Counted from the stretch's first letter, positions 40,427 to 49,519 are shown. The stretch: DNA of 64,000 nt from Streptomyces sp. HD (GCF_028369295.1 NZ_JAQMYP010000037.1:1-64000); one strand, 5' to 3'. Numbers and translations: made by a program. The notes: a model not told the origin generated them from the sequence alone.

Positions 40427-42265
40427 GTGTGCACTTCGCATGACCATGCCCAGGGCGAGGCCGCGCAGGCCGGCGCCGGACGACGCGGTTTCCTCCGGGC
40501 CACCGCGCTGCTCGGCGCCGCCGCGACGGCCTCGGTCGCCGTCCCGTCGATGGCCGAGGCCGCGCCCGCCGAGGCCGTGTCCACCGACTGGCGGCCCGAC
40601 TCGAACAGCCGTCGCTTCACGCTCGCCGTGATGCCCGACACCCAGTACCTCTTCGACGGGCCGAGCATCAACGCCGCCCCGGTCCAGGCGTCCCTGCGCT
40701 ATCTGCTGGAACACGGCCGGGACGAGAACATCGTGTTCCTGTCCCACCTCGGGGACCTCACCGAGAACGGCGCGAAGAACGAGTTCGCCGCGGTCGGCGA
40801 GGCGTTCGAGCTGCTCGACCGGCGCGGCGTCGGCTACAGCGTCCTGGCCGGCAACCACGACGTGAAGTCGTCCACGGACGACCAGCGTGGCCCGACGCCG
40901 TACCTGGACACGTTCGGACCCCGCCGCTTCCGGGGCAAGTCCACCTTCGGGGGCGCCTCTTCGGACGGCTACAACACCTACCACCTGTTCCGGGCGGCCG
41001 GCCGCGAGTGGATGGTGCTCGCGCTGGACTGGCGGCTGTCGGCGCAGGGCTACTCCTGGGCGAAGGACGTCCTGGCCCGGCATCCGAAGACGCCCGTCAT
41101 CCTCACCACGCACGAACTGGTCGTCGAGGACGACACGCTGTCGTCCTACGGTCAGCAGCTGTGGGACCAGCTGGTCAAGGACCACGACCAGATCTTCCTC
41201 ACCCTCAACGGCCACTACTGGCCGGCGGGCCGGGCGGTCCGCAAGAACGCGGCGGGCAACGAGGTCCACCTCCACCTGACGAACTACCAGAACCGCTACT
41301 TCGGCGGCGCGGCGATGATCCGCCTCTACCACTTCGACCTCGACCGCGGCGTCATCGACGTCGAGACGGTCTCCCCGTGGATCCTGGGCCGGGCCACCAA
41401 GGGCCTCAACGAGCTGGAGCGGCAGGAGATCGAGCTCAGCGGCGACGCCGACCGGTTCTCGGTCGACATCGACTTCGCGGACCGCTTCTCCGGCTTCGAC
41501 CCGGTGCCGGCCCGCCCGGCGCGCCCCGCCTCGCAGATGCTGATCCGGGGCACGGCCGCCTACTGGCGCTTCGACTCCGCCGTCTCCGGCACCGTCCGCG
41601 ACCTGTCCGGCCGGGGCAACGACCTCACCGTCGTCTCGGTGGGCGGTGGCAAGCTCGGCTGGTCGGACGACCACCACCCCGACCAGCCGGGACACGGCAG
41701 CCTGGAGTTCACCGGCTTCAAGTCGCCGCTGAAGGGGGCGTATCTGCGCACGGTCGACGGTGCCCCGCTCAACTCGGCCACCTTCAGGAACGGTTACACC
41801 ATCGAGGCGTTCTACCGGCTCCCCGCCGACTGGGACGCCTCCCACCACGCCTGGGCCGGACTGGTGGGCCGTACGGGCACGGGCGGCGCCGCCGGCAAGA
41901 CCGACGGCGACCCCGACGAGCCGCTCGCCACGCTGTCCCTGTCCGACGGGCCCGGCCCGCAGTGGGCGGTGCGGCCGCTCAACCAGCAGGGCATCGCCAC
42001 CAACTGGGGCGACGAGACCGCGCGGGAGACCTGGTGGCACGTCGCCGTCGTCAACGACGGCCGGCACACCACGATGTACGTCCAGGGCTGCCCCGTCGCC
42101 CGCAACCCGCACGCCACCGCGATCGGCCTCACCTCGGTCGGCCTGCCGTGGCTGCTCGGCGGCTATGAGTACGGCGGCAGGATCGACCAGATCCTGCACG
42201 GCCGCCTCGGCGACGTCCGCATCGTCGAACGGGCGCTGCCCGTCACGTCCTTCATGACTCACTGA
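40427..42265 (+). CDS. Tat-exported metallophosphoesterase with C-terminal LamG domain
   Basis: A 612-residue exported protein. A twin-arginine signal GRRGFLRATALLGAAATASV is at 18-37. The calcineurin-like phosphoesterase (about 60-340) shows VMPDTQYLF, LSHLGDLTENG, LAGNHDVKSS and LNGHYW. A concanavalin/LamG-like domain (about 375-605) begins AYWRFDSAVSGTVRDLSGRG. Such fusions dephosphorylate extracellular substrates while a lectin-like domain holds a glycan. Its place behind the transporter and beta-galactosidase suggests phosphate removal from the glycan before import. GTG 40427 is preceded by CACGGAGC. Confidence 0.8.
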   Translation: MCTSHDHAQGEAAQAGAGRRGFLRATALLGAAATASVAVPSMAEAAPAEAVSTDWRPDSNSRRFTLAVMPDTQYLFDGPSINAAPVQASLRYLLEHGRDENIVFLSHLGDLTENGAKNEFAAVGEAFELLDRRGVGYSVLAGNHDVKSSTDDQRGPTPYLDTFGPRRFRGKSTFGGASSDGYNTYHLFRAAGREWMVLALDWRLSAQGYSWAKDVLARHPKTPVILTTHELVVEDDTLSSYGQQLWDQLVKDHDQIFLTLNGHYWPAGRAVRKNAAGNEVHLHLTNYQNRYFGGAAMIRLYHFDLDRGVIDVETVSPWILGRATKGLNELERQEIELSGDADRFSVDIDFADRFSGFDPVPARPARPASQMLIRGTAAYWRFDSAVSGTVRDLSGRGNDLTVVSVGGGKLGWSDDHHPDQPGHGSLEFTGFKSPLKGAYLRTVDGAPLNSATFRNGYTIEAFYRLPADWDASHHAWAGLVGRTGTGGAAGKTDGDPDEPLATLSLSDGPGPQWAVRPLNQQGIATNWGDETARETWWHVAVVNDGRHTTMYVQGCPVARNPHATAIGLTSVGLPWLLGGYEYGGRIDQILHGRLGDVRIVERALPVTSFMTH

Positions 42266-42277
42266 CCCCTGCCGAGG

Positions 42278-43969
42278 ATGACCATGACCGAGCAGCAGCT
42301 GCCCACCTGGGCCGATCCCTCCGTCTCCCCCGCCGACCTCGACCCGCAGGGCGTCTCCAGACGCGGACTCCTGCGCCGCGCGGGCCTGTTCGGCGCCGCC
42401 TTCGCGCTGGGCGGCGCGGCCGTGCCCGCGGCGGCGTCGTCCGCCTCGGCCGCGTCCGACCGGCGGCCGGGCGGCGACGACCCCCGCCTCGCCTACCTCG
42501 TCGGCGACCACCACATCCACAGCGTGTACAGCCACGATGCCAAGTACACGTTCTCCCAGCTGGCCGCCGCGGGCGCCAAGTACGGCCTGGACTGGATGGT
42601 GTTCACCGAGCACTCCAACTTCGGGCACGCCAAGTACGGCGCCCGACTGGAGCACGAGGAGATCCTCAGTGCGCGGGCCGAGAACCCGCGCCAGCTGATC
42701 TTCCAGGGCCTGGAGTGGTACATCCCGGCCGCCGAGCACTGCACGGTCTTCACGGCGCCCGGCCCGAACGAGGTCGATGTGCTCACGAGGTTCGAGAGCG
42801 CCTACGACGGCAAGCTGCTCGGCTACACCGAGGGCGCCGCCGGGGCCGCGGACACCGCCCGCAACGAGGCGCACGCCGTCAAGGCCATCCAGTGGCTGGC
42901 CGAACAGCGCCGCACCGGCCAGGTCGACGACGTGCTCGTGCTCGCCAACCACCCGCTGCGCCTGGGCATCGACTCCCCGCACGAGATGCGGGCCTGGCGG
43001 GACGCGGCCCCCGAGATCATGATCGGCATGGAGGGCGCGCCCGGCGCCCAGGGCGCGGCGATCCCCGGCTGGCGCGGCGCGACGTCGATGCGCGGCGAGT
43101 ACGAGAACAAGCCGTCGGCGCAGTCCTGGCCGGGCTACCCGGCGGAGGCGTTCCTGACCTACGGCGGCTTCGACTGGGCGACCGCGACGGTCGGCGGTCT
43201 GTGGGACTCGATGCTGGCCGAGGGCAGGCTGTTCTCGATCACCACCAACTCCGACGCCCACCGCATCGTCTTCGACACCTGGAAGAACGGCGACTGGCCG
43301 GCCGGGCAGAACTTCGACAACACCGGCAGGCTCCCCGACCCGGTCGACACCACGTCCCCGCAGCCGGGCAGCGACTTCTGGCCGGGCCAGTTCAGCCGGA
43401 CGCACGTCGGTGTGACCCGGTACGGGTACCGGGCGGTGATGGCGGGCCTGCGCGCGGGCCGGGTCTGGCTCGACCACGGGCATCTGCTGGACGGCCTCGA
43501 CGTGCGCCTCAAGCGGGACTGCGACTTCGGCCGGGGCGTCACTTTGGGCGGCAGGCTGCGGGTGCGCAAGGGCGAGAAGCTCACGCTGTACGTGACGGTC
43601 ACGACCGCGTCCCGTCCCAACGCCCAGGGAATCGTCCCGGAGTTGGCGCACGTGGACGTCATCCGGGGCGCGGTGCGCGGTCCGGTGGCGGACCGGGACG
43701 TCTGGAGGGCGCCCGACACGAAGGTCGTGCAGACGAGGGACGTGAGCGGCCGCAAGGGGACGTACACCCTGCGCATCCCGCTGACCGCCGGAAGCGAGCC
43801 GTTCTACGTGCGGCTGCGCGGCAGCGACGGCAAGCGGCACGGTGCGGGCTACCTCGGCGCGTCGGTGGACCCGCACGGCCCGATCCCGCACGAGCCCGGG
43901 AACGGTGACCCGTGGGCGGACACGTGGTTCTACTCGAACCCCGTGTTCGTCGACGTGACAGGCGCCTGA
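42278..43969 (+). CDS. Tat-exported PHP-domain protein
   Basis: A 563-residue exported protein. The Tat signal is SRRGLLRRAGLFGAAFALGG (27-46). The PHP (polymerase/histidinol phosphatase) metallo-domain opens with VGDHHIHSVYSHDAKYTFSQ and FTEHSNFGHAKYG, and later metal ligands are in LANHPLRLGIDSPHEM and TTNSDAHRIVFD. A C-terminal beta-rich region (about 390-563) is unassigned. PHP domains hydrolyse phosphoesters with up to three metals. It follows the metallophosphoesterase by 12 nt, giving two secreted phosphoesterase-like proteins in one glycan operon. Confidence 0.8.
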   Translation: MTMTEQQLPTWADPSVSPADLDPQGVSRRGLLRRAGLFGAAFALGGAAVPAAASSASAASDRRPGGDDPRLAYLVGDHHIHSVYSHDAKYTFSQLAAAGAKYGLDWMVFTEHSNFGHAKYGARLEHEEILSARAENPRQLIFQGLEWYIPAAEHCTVFTAPGPNEVDVLTRFESAYDGKLLGYTEGAAGAADTARNEAHAVKAIQWLAEQRRTGQVDDVLVLANHPLRLGIDSPHEMRAWRDAAPEIMIGMEGAPGAQGAAIPGWRGATSMRGEYENKPSAQSWPGYPAEAFLTYGGFDWATATVGGLWDSMLAEGRLFSITTNSDAHRIVFDTWKNGDWPAGQNFDNTGRLPDPVDTTSPQPGSDFWPGQFSRTHVGVTRYGYRAVMAGLRAGRVWLDHGHLLDGLDVRLKRDCDFGRGVTLGGRLRVRKGEKLTLYVTVTTASRPNAQGIVPELAHVDVIRGAVRGPVADRDVWRAPDTKVVQTRDVSGRKGTYTLRIPLTAGSEPFYVRLRGSDGKRHGAGYLGASVDPHGPIPHEPGNGDPWADTWFYSNPVFVDVTGA

Positions 43970-44218
43970 CGAAGCGTCATCTCCTCATCCTGGCCTGGAC
44001 AGGGCCTGGCCAGGGCCTGGCGAGCCGCGCGGACGGCACCCTGCTGTACCGCGGGCTCGCCACCGTCTCGCCCGACGGGCAGTGGCTGGCGTCGGGCGAG
44101 TGGGGGGGGGGAGCAGCGAAGACTCCTGGTCTTCCCCGCTCCCCCCTGCCGCAACGCAGCGTGTGCACGGGCACCTTCGAGACGGCCGTCGACTCCTACG
44201 AACAGAGCTGAGGGCAGG
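43970..44218. other. Intergenic gap with a possible decayed reading frame
   Basis: After the PHP gene the plus strand shows a short stretch with coding character, HLLILAWTGPGQGLASRADG and TLLYRGLATVSPDGQWLASG, running to a stop at 44209-44211. It has no own start, overlaps the hairpin, and matches nothing I recognise. It could be the tail of a decayed gene. The rest of the gap is the hairpin terminator. Confidence 0.3.
44106..44146. terminator. Bidirectional hairpin between the glycan and acyl-CoA operons
   Basis: GGGGGGAGC pairs with GCTCCCCCC and, inside, GAAGAC pairs with GTCTTC around a 5-nt loop: 15 bp in two blocks with small internal bulges. It lies 136 nt after the PHP stop and 72 nt from the convergent MaoC gene, as expected for a terminator serving both. 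Confidence 0.7.
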
Positions 44219-44674
44219 TCAGGCGTAGAACCGCGACAGGCTCTGCAGGACGGCGGCGGGCTTTCCGGCGCCGTCGATCTCTATCGTGCCGTCGACGGTG
44301 ATCTGGACCCCGCCCGGTACGTCCTCGACCTCCGCCAGCCTTCCGACCAGCCGGATGCGGGAGCCGACCTTGACCGGCGAGGGGAAACGCACCTTGTTCA
44401 GGCCGTAGTTGACCTTGGTGGTGACGCCCTGGACGTCGAGCAGCTCGGTGAACAGGGGGATGAAGAGGGAGAGGGTGAGGTAGCCGTGGGCGATGGGAGC
44501 GCCGAAGGGGCCCTCGCCGGCCTTCTCGGGGTCCACGTGGATCCACTGGTGGTCGCCCGTGGCGTCGGCGAAGGTGTTGATCCGCTCCTGGGTGACCTCG
44601 ATCCACTCACTGGCGCCGAGGTCGCCGCCGGCGAGCTTCTTCAGTTCGTCGAGGCCGTTCACGGTGATGCTCAT
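44219..44674 (-). CDS. MaoC-like (R)-enoyl-CoA hydratase
   Basis: A 151-residue hot-dog fold hydratase. The hydratase-2 motif is FADATGDHQWIHVDPEKAG, with catalytic D41 and H46, and GPFGAPIAHGYLTLSLF follows. It hydrates trans-2-enoyl-CoA to (R)-3-hydroxyacyl-CoA. ATG 44674 lies 8 nt after the acyl-CoA ligase stop. It is the last gene of the leftward operon with ligase, amidohydrolase and reductase, giving consecutive beta-oxidation-like steps. Confidence 0.88.
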   Translation of the reverse strand: MSITVNGLDELKKLAGGDLGASEWIEVTQERINTFADATGDHQWIHVDPEKAGEGPFGAPIAHGYLTLSLFIPLFTELLDVQGVTTKVNYGLNKVRFPSPVKVGSRIRLVGRLAEVEDVPGGVQITVDGTIEIDGAGKPAAVLQSLSRFYA

Positions 44675-44682
44675 GCGGTTCC

Positions 44683-46182
44683 TTACTTGCTGCCGTACCG
44701 GGTACGGACACGGGACTTGAGGAGTTTCCCGGAGGCCGTGCGCGGGAGTTCGTCCGCGAGGACCACCGACTTGGGGATCTTGTACTTGGCGAGGCGGCCG
44801 GAGAGGGACGCGAGGATCTCGTCCGGGTCGGGGGTGGTTCCCTCGCGGGGGACGACGACGGCGCGCGGCACCTCGCCCCACTTGTCGTCGGGCACCCCGA
44901 TCACCGCGCACTCGGCGATGTCCGGGTGGGCGAGGAGCAGGTCCTCGATCTCGGCGGGGTAGATGTTCTCGCCGCCGGAGATGATCATGTCCTTGATGCG
45001 GTCGACGATGTAGATGTAGCCGTCCTCGTCGACACGGGCCGCGTCCCCGCTGCGGAACCAGCCGTCCACGAAGGAGGCGGCCGTCTCCTCGGGCAGCCCC
45101 CAGTAGCCGCGCATCACGCTGGGCCCGCGCACCAGCACCTCACCGTTCTCCCCCGGCACGACCTGGCCGAGGTCGGGTCCGACGACCCGTACGTCGCTGA
45201 AGAAGTGCGGGACGCCGGCCGAGCCCGCCTTGCTGACCGAGTGCTCCCCGTCGAGGAAGAGCACCCCGAGCGCCTCGGTCATGCCGTAGCCCTGCAGGAA
45301 GGTCAGACCGCGGGTCTGGTAGGCCTCGATGAGCGGCGTCGGCACCGGGGCGCCGCCGCAGCTGAGCATGCGCAGACTGGACAGGTCCGCGGCCGCCCAG
45401 TGCGGATGGCGGGCGACCTGTTCGAACATCGCCGGCACCCCGAACATGTAGGTGATCCGGTGCCGTTCGATCAGCTCCAGGGTCCCGCCGGGGTCGAAGG
45501 CCTCGACGAGGACACAGGTGCCGCCCTTGAGCAGTACGGGCAGGGTGAGCACGGTGAGGCCCGCGATGTGGAACAGCGGGGCCGAGACCAGGGCCCGCTC
45601 GTCGGCGTGGAGGTCCTTGTCGATCAGGAAGTTGACGGCGTTCCAGGTGGCGTTGGCATGCGTCAGCATCGCGCCCTTGGGGCGGCCCGTCGTCCCGGAG
45701 GTGTACAGGATGAGGCAGGTGTCGTCGGCCGCGACGGGCTCGTCGATCGGCTCGTCCACGGCGCCCGCGACCGCGTCGTCGTACTCGGCGCCGACCTCCA
45801 GATACGTACGGACGTCGGTGTGGCCCGGCAGCCCGGCGACGAGTCCCGCGTGCGAGGGGCCGTAGACGAGGGCCTTGGCGCCGGAGTCGGCGAGCTGGTA
45901 GGCGATCTCGGGCCCGGCGAGGCGGGTGTTGAGCGGGACGAAGACCGCGCCGAGCGTGCCGGCCGCGAACAGGGTCTCCAGGAAGGAGGGGTGGTTCGGG
46001 CCGAGGTAGGCGATGCGGTCGCCGCGCCGGACGCCGCGCTCGCGCAGGGCGTGTGCGAGGCGGGTGGTGCGGTCGTACAGCGTGGCGTAGTCGACGGACG
46101 TCCCGCCGTGGATCAGGGCCGTGCGATGCGGGGTCTTGCGGGCCCGGCGTGCGGGCCACGACCCCAGTCCCTCGTTGCGCAT
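44683..46182 (-). CDS. Acyl-CoA synthetase (AMP-forming)
   Basis: A 499-residue ANL-superfamily ligase. The P-loop is YTSGTTGRPKG at 160-170, the adenine motif is LQGYGMTEALG, the hinge region is GWFRSGDAARVDEDGYIYIV and the C-terminal catalytic lysine is in RTASGKLLKSRV. It activates a carboxylic acid to its CoA thioester via an acyl-AMP. Similar operons handle branched, cyclic or aromatic acids; the substrate is unknown. It starts with ATG 46182, 10 nt after the amidohydrolase stop. Confidence 0.88.
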   Translation of the reverse strand: MRNEGLGSWPARRARKTPHRTALIHGGTSVDYATLYDRTTRLAHALRERGVRRGDRIAYLGPNHPSFLETLFAAGTLGAVFVPLNTRLAGPEIAYQLADSGAKALVYGPSHAGLVAGLPGHTDVRTYLEVGAEYDDAVAGAVDEPIDEPVAADDTCLILYTSGTTGRPKGAMLTHANATWNAVNFLIDKDLHADERALVSAPLFHIAGLTVLTLPVLLKGGTCVLVEAFDPGGTLELIERHRITYMFGVPAMFEQVARHPHWAAADLSSLRMLSCGGAPVPTPLIEAYQTRGLTFLQGYGMTEALGVLFLDGEHSVSKAGSAGVPHFFSDVRVVGPDLGQVVPGENGEVLVRGPSVMRGYWGLPEETAASFVDGWFRSGDAARVDEDGYIYIVDRIKDMIISGGENIYPAEIEDLLLAHPDIAECAVIGVPDDKWGEVPRAVVVPREGTTPDPDEILASLSGRLAKYKIPKSVVLADELPRTASGKLLKSRVRTRYGSK

Positions 46183-46192
46183 GTCACGCCCC

Positions 46193-47080
46193 TTACGGTT
46201 TCGTCAGCCCGAGCAGCCGGGCGGCGTTCTCCTTGAGGATCTTCGGCCTGACCTCGTCCTTGATCGACAGCTTCGCGAAGTCGGCGAGCCAGCGGTCGGG
46301 GGTGAGGACGGGGAAGTCGGAGCCGAAGAGGACCTTGTCCTTGAGCAGGGTGTTCGCGTACTGCACCAGCTGGGGCGGGAAGTACTTCGGCGACCAACCG
46401 GAGAGGTCGATGTGCACGCCGGGCTTGTGCGTGGCGACGGCGAGGGCCTCGTCCTGCCAGGGGAAGGACGGGTGCGCCAGGATGATCTTCAGATGCGGGA
46501 AGTCGGCCGCCACGTCGTCCACGTGCAGGGGGTTGGAGTACTTCAGGCGGATCCCGCCGCCTCCCGGCACTCCCGCCCCGATACCCGTCTGACCGGTGTG
46601 GAACAGGGCGATGGTGCCGGTCTCCTCGATCACCTCGTAGAGGTCGTACGCCACCGAGCGGTCGTTGGGGAAGAAGCCCTGGATGCTGGGGTGGAACTTG
46701 AAGCCCTTCACCCCGTACTCCTCGACCAGGCGCCGGGCCTGCTTCACTCCCGCCCGGCCGCGGAAGGGGTCGATGGACGCGAAGGGGATGAGGACGTCCG
46801 CGTTGGCGGCGGCCGCCTCGGCGACCTCCTCGTTGGGGACCGGGGGTGTACCGGTCGCGGACTCGGCGTCGACCGTGAAGATCACGGCGGCCATCTTCCG
46901 TTCGCGGTAGTGCGCAGCGGTCTCCTCCAAAGTCGGCTTCCGCTTGCCCTCGACCTTGAAGTAGGCGGAGGAGGCGTCGTGCAGATCGTCGTCCAGGGAG
47001 GAGTGGCCCTTGGAGGAGACCTCCGCGTGGGTGTGGACGTCGATCGCGACGAGTTCGTCGAGGTTCAGCGAGGGGGCCAT
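46193..47080 (-). CDS. Amidohydrolase-2 family metal-dependent hydrolase
   Basis: A 295-residue TIM-barrel protein of the amidohydrolase-related (ACMSD-like) family. The metal motif is H16-T-H18 in AIDVHTHAEVSS, further ligand His residues are in GFKFHPSIQ and ILAHPSFPW, and the conserved Asp is in LFGSDFPVLTPDRW. Members decarboxylate or hydrolyse C-C or C-N bonds of cyclic and aromatic compounds. ATG 47080 overlaps the SDR stop (TGATG). Its presence beside acyl-CoA enzymes suggests breakdown of a ring-derived acid. Confidence 0.82.
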   Translation of the reverse strand: MAPSLNLDELVAIDVHTHAEVSSKGHSSLDDDLHDASSAYFKVEGKRKPTLEETAAHYRERKMAAVIFTVDAESATGTPPVPNEEVAEAAAANADVLIPFASIDPFRGRAGVKQARRLVEEYGVKGFKFHPSIQGFFPNDRSVAYDLYEVIEETGTIALFHTGQTGIGAGVPGGGGIRLKYSNPLHVDDVAADFPHLKIILAHPSFPWQDEALAVATHKPGVHIDLSGWSPKYFPPQLVQYANTLLKDKVLFGSDFPVLTPDRWLADFAKLSIKDEVRPKILKENAARLLGLTKP

Positions 47081-47997
47081 CACGCCTCCGGGAACTTGGG
47101 CGCCGGAACGCCTACCGACTGGAGTTCGGCGCCGACCGAGGTGGGCCAGACGTCCGCCAGCGCCTCGGGGCTCCAGCCGCCGTCCGCGAACGCCGCCGCG
47201 ATCTCCTGCGGATGCGACCAGAGTGCCACCTTGTCGCCGCCGATGCCGATGGCCTGACCGGTGATGCCCCGGGCCGCCTCGGAGGCGAGGAACGGCACGA
47301 GGGCCGCGCAGTCCTCGGGGGTGCCGAAGCCCTCTCCCTTGCGCAGGAAGTCGGGCAGCGGCTCGCCGTTCTTCATGGCCTCGATGTGCGGGGCGAAGGC
47401 GGGGATGGTCTCGGTCATGGCGGTCGCGGCGACCGGCACGATCGCGTTGACGGTGATGTTCGCGCGGCCGAGCTCCATCGACCAGGTGCGGGCGAAGGCG
47501 GCGATGCCTGCCTTGGCGGCGGAGTAGTTCGTCTGCCCGAAGTTGCCGCGCTGCCCGGCCGGCGAGCCGACCAGGATCAGGGTGCCGCCCTCGCCCTGCT
47601 CGCGCATCCGGACGGCGGCGGCGCGGGCGCAGGTGAAGGTGCCCTTGAGGTGGGTGGCGATCACCGCGTCGAAGTCGTCGTCGGTCATCTTCCACAGCAC
47701 CTTGTCGCGCAGGATGCCGGCGTTGGTGACCAGGACGTCGAGCCGCCCGAACTCCTCGACCGCGCGGTTCACCAGCCGGTCCGCGGCCTCGGTGGTGCCG
47801 ACCGGGACGACCTCGGCGACGGCCGTGCCGCCCGCCTCGGCGATGGACTTCACGGCCGCCTCGGCCACGGCCTCGTCGACGTCGTTGACGACCACGGAGG
47901 CGCCGTGGGCGGCCAGGGCGTGCGCGTAGGCGAGGCCGAGGCCCCGGCCGCTGCCGGTGACGACGGCGGCCTTGCCGGTGAGATCGATGCTGGGCAC
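47080..47997 (-). CDS. SDR-family 3-hydroxyacyl-CoA dehydrogenase-like protein
   Basis: A 305-residue short-chain dehydrogenase. The cofactor motif is TGSGRGLG at 14-21, NAG is in LVTNAGILRDK, and the catalytic triad is S145 (VGSPAG), Y158 and K162 (NYSAAK). ND near 38-41 (VVVNDVDE) indicates NAD(H) preference. The N-terminal half resembles the dehydrogenase part of peroxisomal multifunctional enzyme 2, fitting oxidation of the (R)-3-hydroxyacyl-CoA made by the MaoC hydratase. First gene of the leftward operon, GTG start. Confidence 0.85.
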   Translation of the reverse strand: MPSIDLTGKAAVVTGSGRGLGLAYAHALAAHGASVVVNDVDEAVAEAAVKSIAEAGGTAVAEVVPVGTTEAADRLVNRAVEEFGRLDVLVTNAGILRDKVLWKMTDDDFDAVIATHLKGTFTCARAAAVRMREQGEGGTLILVGSPAGQRGNFGQTNYSAAKAGIAAFARTWSMELGRANITVNAIVPVAATAMTETIPAFAPHIEAMKNGEPLPDFLRKGEGFGTPEDCAALVPFLASEAARGITGQAIGIGGDKVALWSHPQEIAAAFADGGWSPEALADVWPTSVGAELQSVGVPAPKFPEA

Positions 47998-48074
47998 GGG
48001 CGGGTCCCTTCACATGGGGGGGCGGATCACATGGGGGGTCGGACTGGGTGCGACTTCGAGATCGAAGTTAAGAG

Positions 48075-48098
48075 CAATAATTGTCGACGTCAATAGTT
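48075..48098. promoter_or_regulatory. MarR-type operator in the divergent promoter
   Basis: ATAATTG (48077-48083) and CAATAGT (48091-48097) form an imperfect inverted repeat around TCGACGT, in a short AT-rich island between the divergent SDR and MarR genes. AT-rich imperfect palindromes of about 20 bp at such a position are typical MarR targets, so repression of the catabolic operon and of the regulator itself is expected. Confidence 0.55.
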
Positions 48099-48120
48099 GT
48101 TGGAGACCCGAAGGTGCGTC

Positions 48121-48657
48121 ATGCTGGAATCACCGGAGCGCACCACCCCGCAGAGAACCGAGACCAGGGAGTCCGCCATCACCGGCCAGCACACGAAGAA
48201 CCCGAACCCGATCGACGCGGACGAGCCGTGGATGCGGGGCCTGCACGCGGACACCGGCTATCTGCTGTACCGCCTCGGCCTGCGCTCGGGTCAGTTGTTC
48301 AACACCTTCCTGCAGGAGTCGGGGCTGCGGCTGCGCCACTACGCGGTGCTGCGCTTCCTCGCCGGCTCCGAGGGCGCCCTGCAGCGCGAGCTCAGCGCCC
48401 GGCTCGGCTATGACCCGAGCGCGATCGTCGGCCTGGTCGACGACCTGGAGAAGCAGGGTTTCGCCGAGCGCCGCCCCTCCCCCGACGACCGCCGCAGCCG
48501 GATCGTCGTCCTGACCGAGGACGGCAGTGCCTTTCTGCGCGACACCGACGAGGCGGGCCTGCGCGTGACGAACGACCTGCTGGGCCCGCTCGACGCGGCC
48601 GAGCGGCAGACGCTGCACACGCTGCTGCTGCGGATCGCGGAGGACGGGCTCGGCTGA
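48121..48657 (+). CDS. MarR-family regulator
   Basis: A 178-residue regulator. The winged HTH spans about 60-130: LRHYAVLRFLAGSEGALQRE, SARLGYDPSAIVGLVDDLEK and RRPSPDDRRSRIVVLTEDGS with the wing arginines. Dimer helices flank it. It is divergent from the acyl-CoA operon with an operator-like palindrome between. ATG 48121 is behind GAAGG; a TTG at 48097 lies in the operator. The first 40 residues are a polar extension. Confidence 0.85.
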   Translation: MLESPERTTPQRTETRESAITGQHTKNPNPIDADEPWMRGLHADTGYLLYRLGLRSGQLFNTFLQESGLRLRHYAVLRFLAGSEGALQRELSARLGYDPSAIVGLVDDLEKQGFAERRPSPDDRRSRIVVLTEDGSAFLRDTDEAGLRVTNDLLGPLDAAERQTLHTLLLRIAEDGLG

Positions 48658-48664
48658 GGACGCC

Positions 48665-49420
48665 ATGACCACCCGCTCCGCGCCCGAACGGCTGCTGTCC
48701 GTGCTCGGGGCCTTCGACCTCGCCCATCCGTCGCTCAGCCTGACGGACATCGGCCGGCGCGCCGGGCTGAGCCTGAGCACCGCGCACCGTCTGGTGGCCG
48801 CCCTGACGGAGTGGGGCGCCCTGGAACGGGACGACTCCGGCCTCTACCACGTCGGGCTACGGCTGTGGGAGCTCGCGGCGCTGGCCCCGCGCGGGCTCGC
48901 CCTGCGGCAGGTCGCGCTGCCGTATCTGGAGGACCTGTACGAAGCGACGCACGAAAACGTGCAGTTGGCGGTACAGGACGGGCCCGAGGTCGTCTACATC
49001 GAGTGGCTGTCGGGACGCTCGGCGGTCGGCGTGCACATCCGCGTCGGCGCGCGCTGGCCCCTGCACGCCACCGGGGTCGGGCTCGCGCTGCTCGCACACA
49101 GCGCCCCCGACGCCCAGGAGGAGTACTGCGCCAGACCGCTCGCCTCCTTCACGCCGTACACAGTCACCGACCCGGCCCGGCTGCGCCGCATGCTGGCCGA
49201 GGTGCGCCGCACCGGGGTCGCGGTGAGCAGCCGCCAGGTCACCGACGACGCACTGTCGGTCGCCGCCCCGGTGCGCGGGCCGGGCGGGGCGGTCGTCGCC
49301 GCCGTATCCGTGGTCGTGCCGCAGGCCGATGCGCAGGTGCCGGTGCTGGTGCCGGCGGTGAGGCTGGCGGCGCGGGGGATTTCGCGGGGGCTGGGGTGGC
49401 AGCCGGAGACGCGGACCTAG
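48665..49420 (+). CDS. IclR-family regulator
   Basis: A 251-residue IclR protein. The HTH (about 5-65) reads RLLSVLGAFDLAHPSLSLTD, IGRRAGLSLSTAHRLVAALT, and the effector domain (about 75-245) has HENVQLAVQDGPEVVYIEWL and VSSRQVTDDALSVAAPVRGP. It starts 7 nt after the MarR stop, so the two regulators are probably co-expressed and may respond to different intermediates of the neighbouring catabolic pathway. It is not close in sequence to the IclR protein at 2905-3753. Confidence 0.85.
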   Translation: MTTRSAPERLLSVLGAFDLAHPSLSLTDIGRRAGLSLSTAHRLVAALTEWGALERDDSGLYHVGLRLWELAALAPRGLALRQVALPYLEDLYEATHENVQLAVQDGPEVVYIEWLSGRSAVGVHIRVGARWPLHATGVGLALLAHSAPDAQEEYCARPLASFTPYTVTDPARLRRMLAEVRRTGVAVSSRQVTDDALSVAAPVRGPGGAVVAAVSVVVPQADAQVPVLVPAVRLAARGISRGLGWQPETRT

Positions 49421-49519
49421 GGGATCGTTGCTGCGGGCCGCGGATATCCCTCTCGTCGGTGAGGACGGGCGTGAGGTGGCTCGCGATACTGAAAGGGCCC
49501 TTGCCCCGAGGAGCCGCCC

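Noticed and set aside
39644..43891. Very long minus-strand open frame (1415 codons) across the phosphoesterase and PHP genes
   Set aside because: Arg/Val/Gly-rich composition without motifs; the plus strand carries two proteins with full metal-binding motifs and Tat signals. High-GC third positions explain the antisense frame.
43970..44211. A separate gene after the PHP-domain gene
   Set aside because: No start codon with a ribosome-binding site and the frame runs through the terminator hairpin; kept only as a possible decayed remnant.
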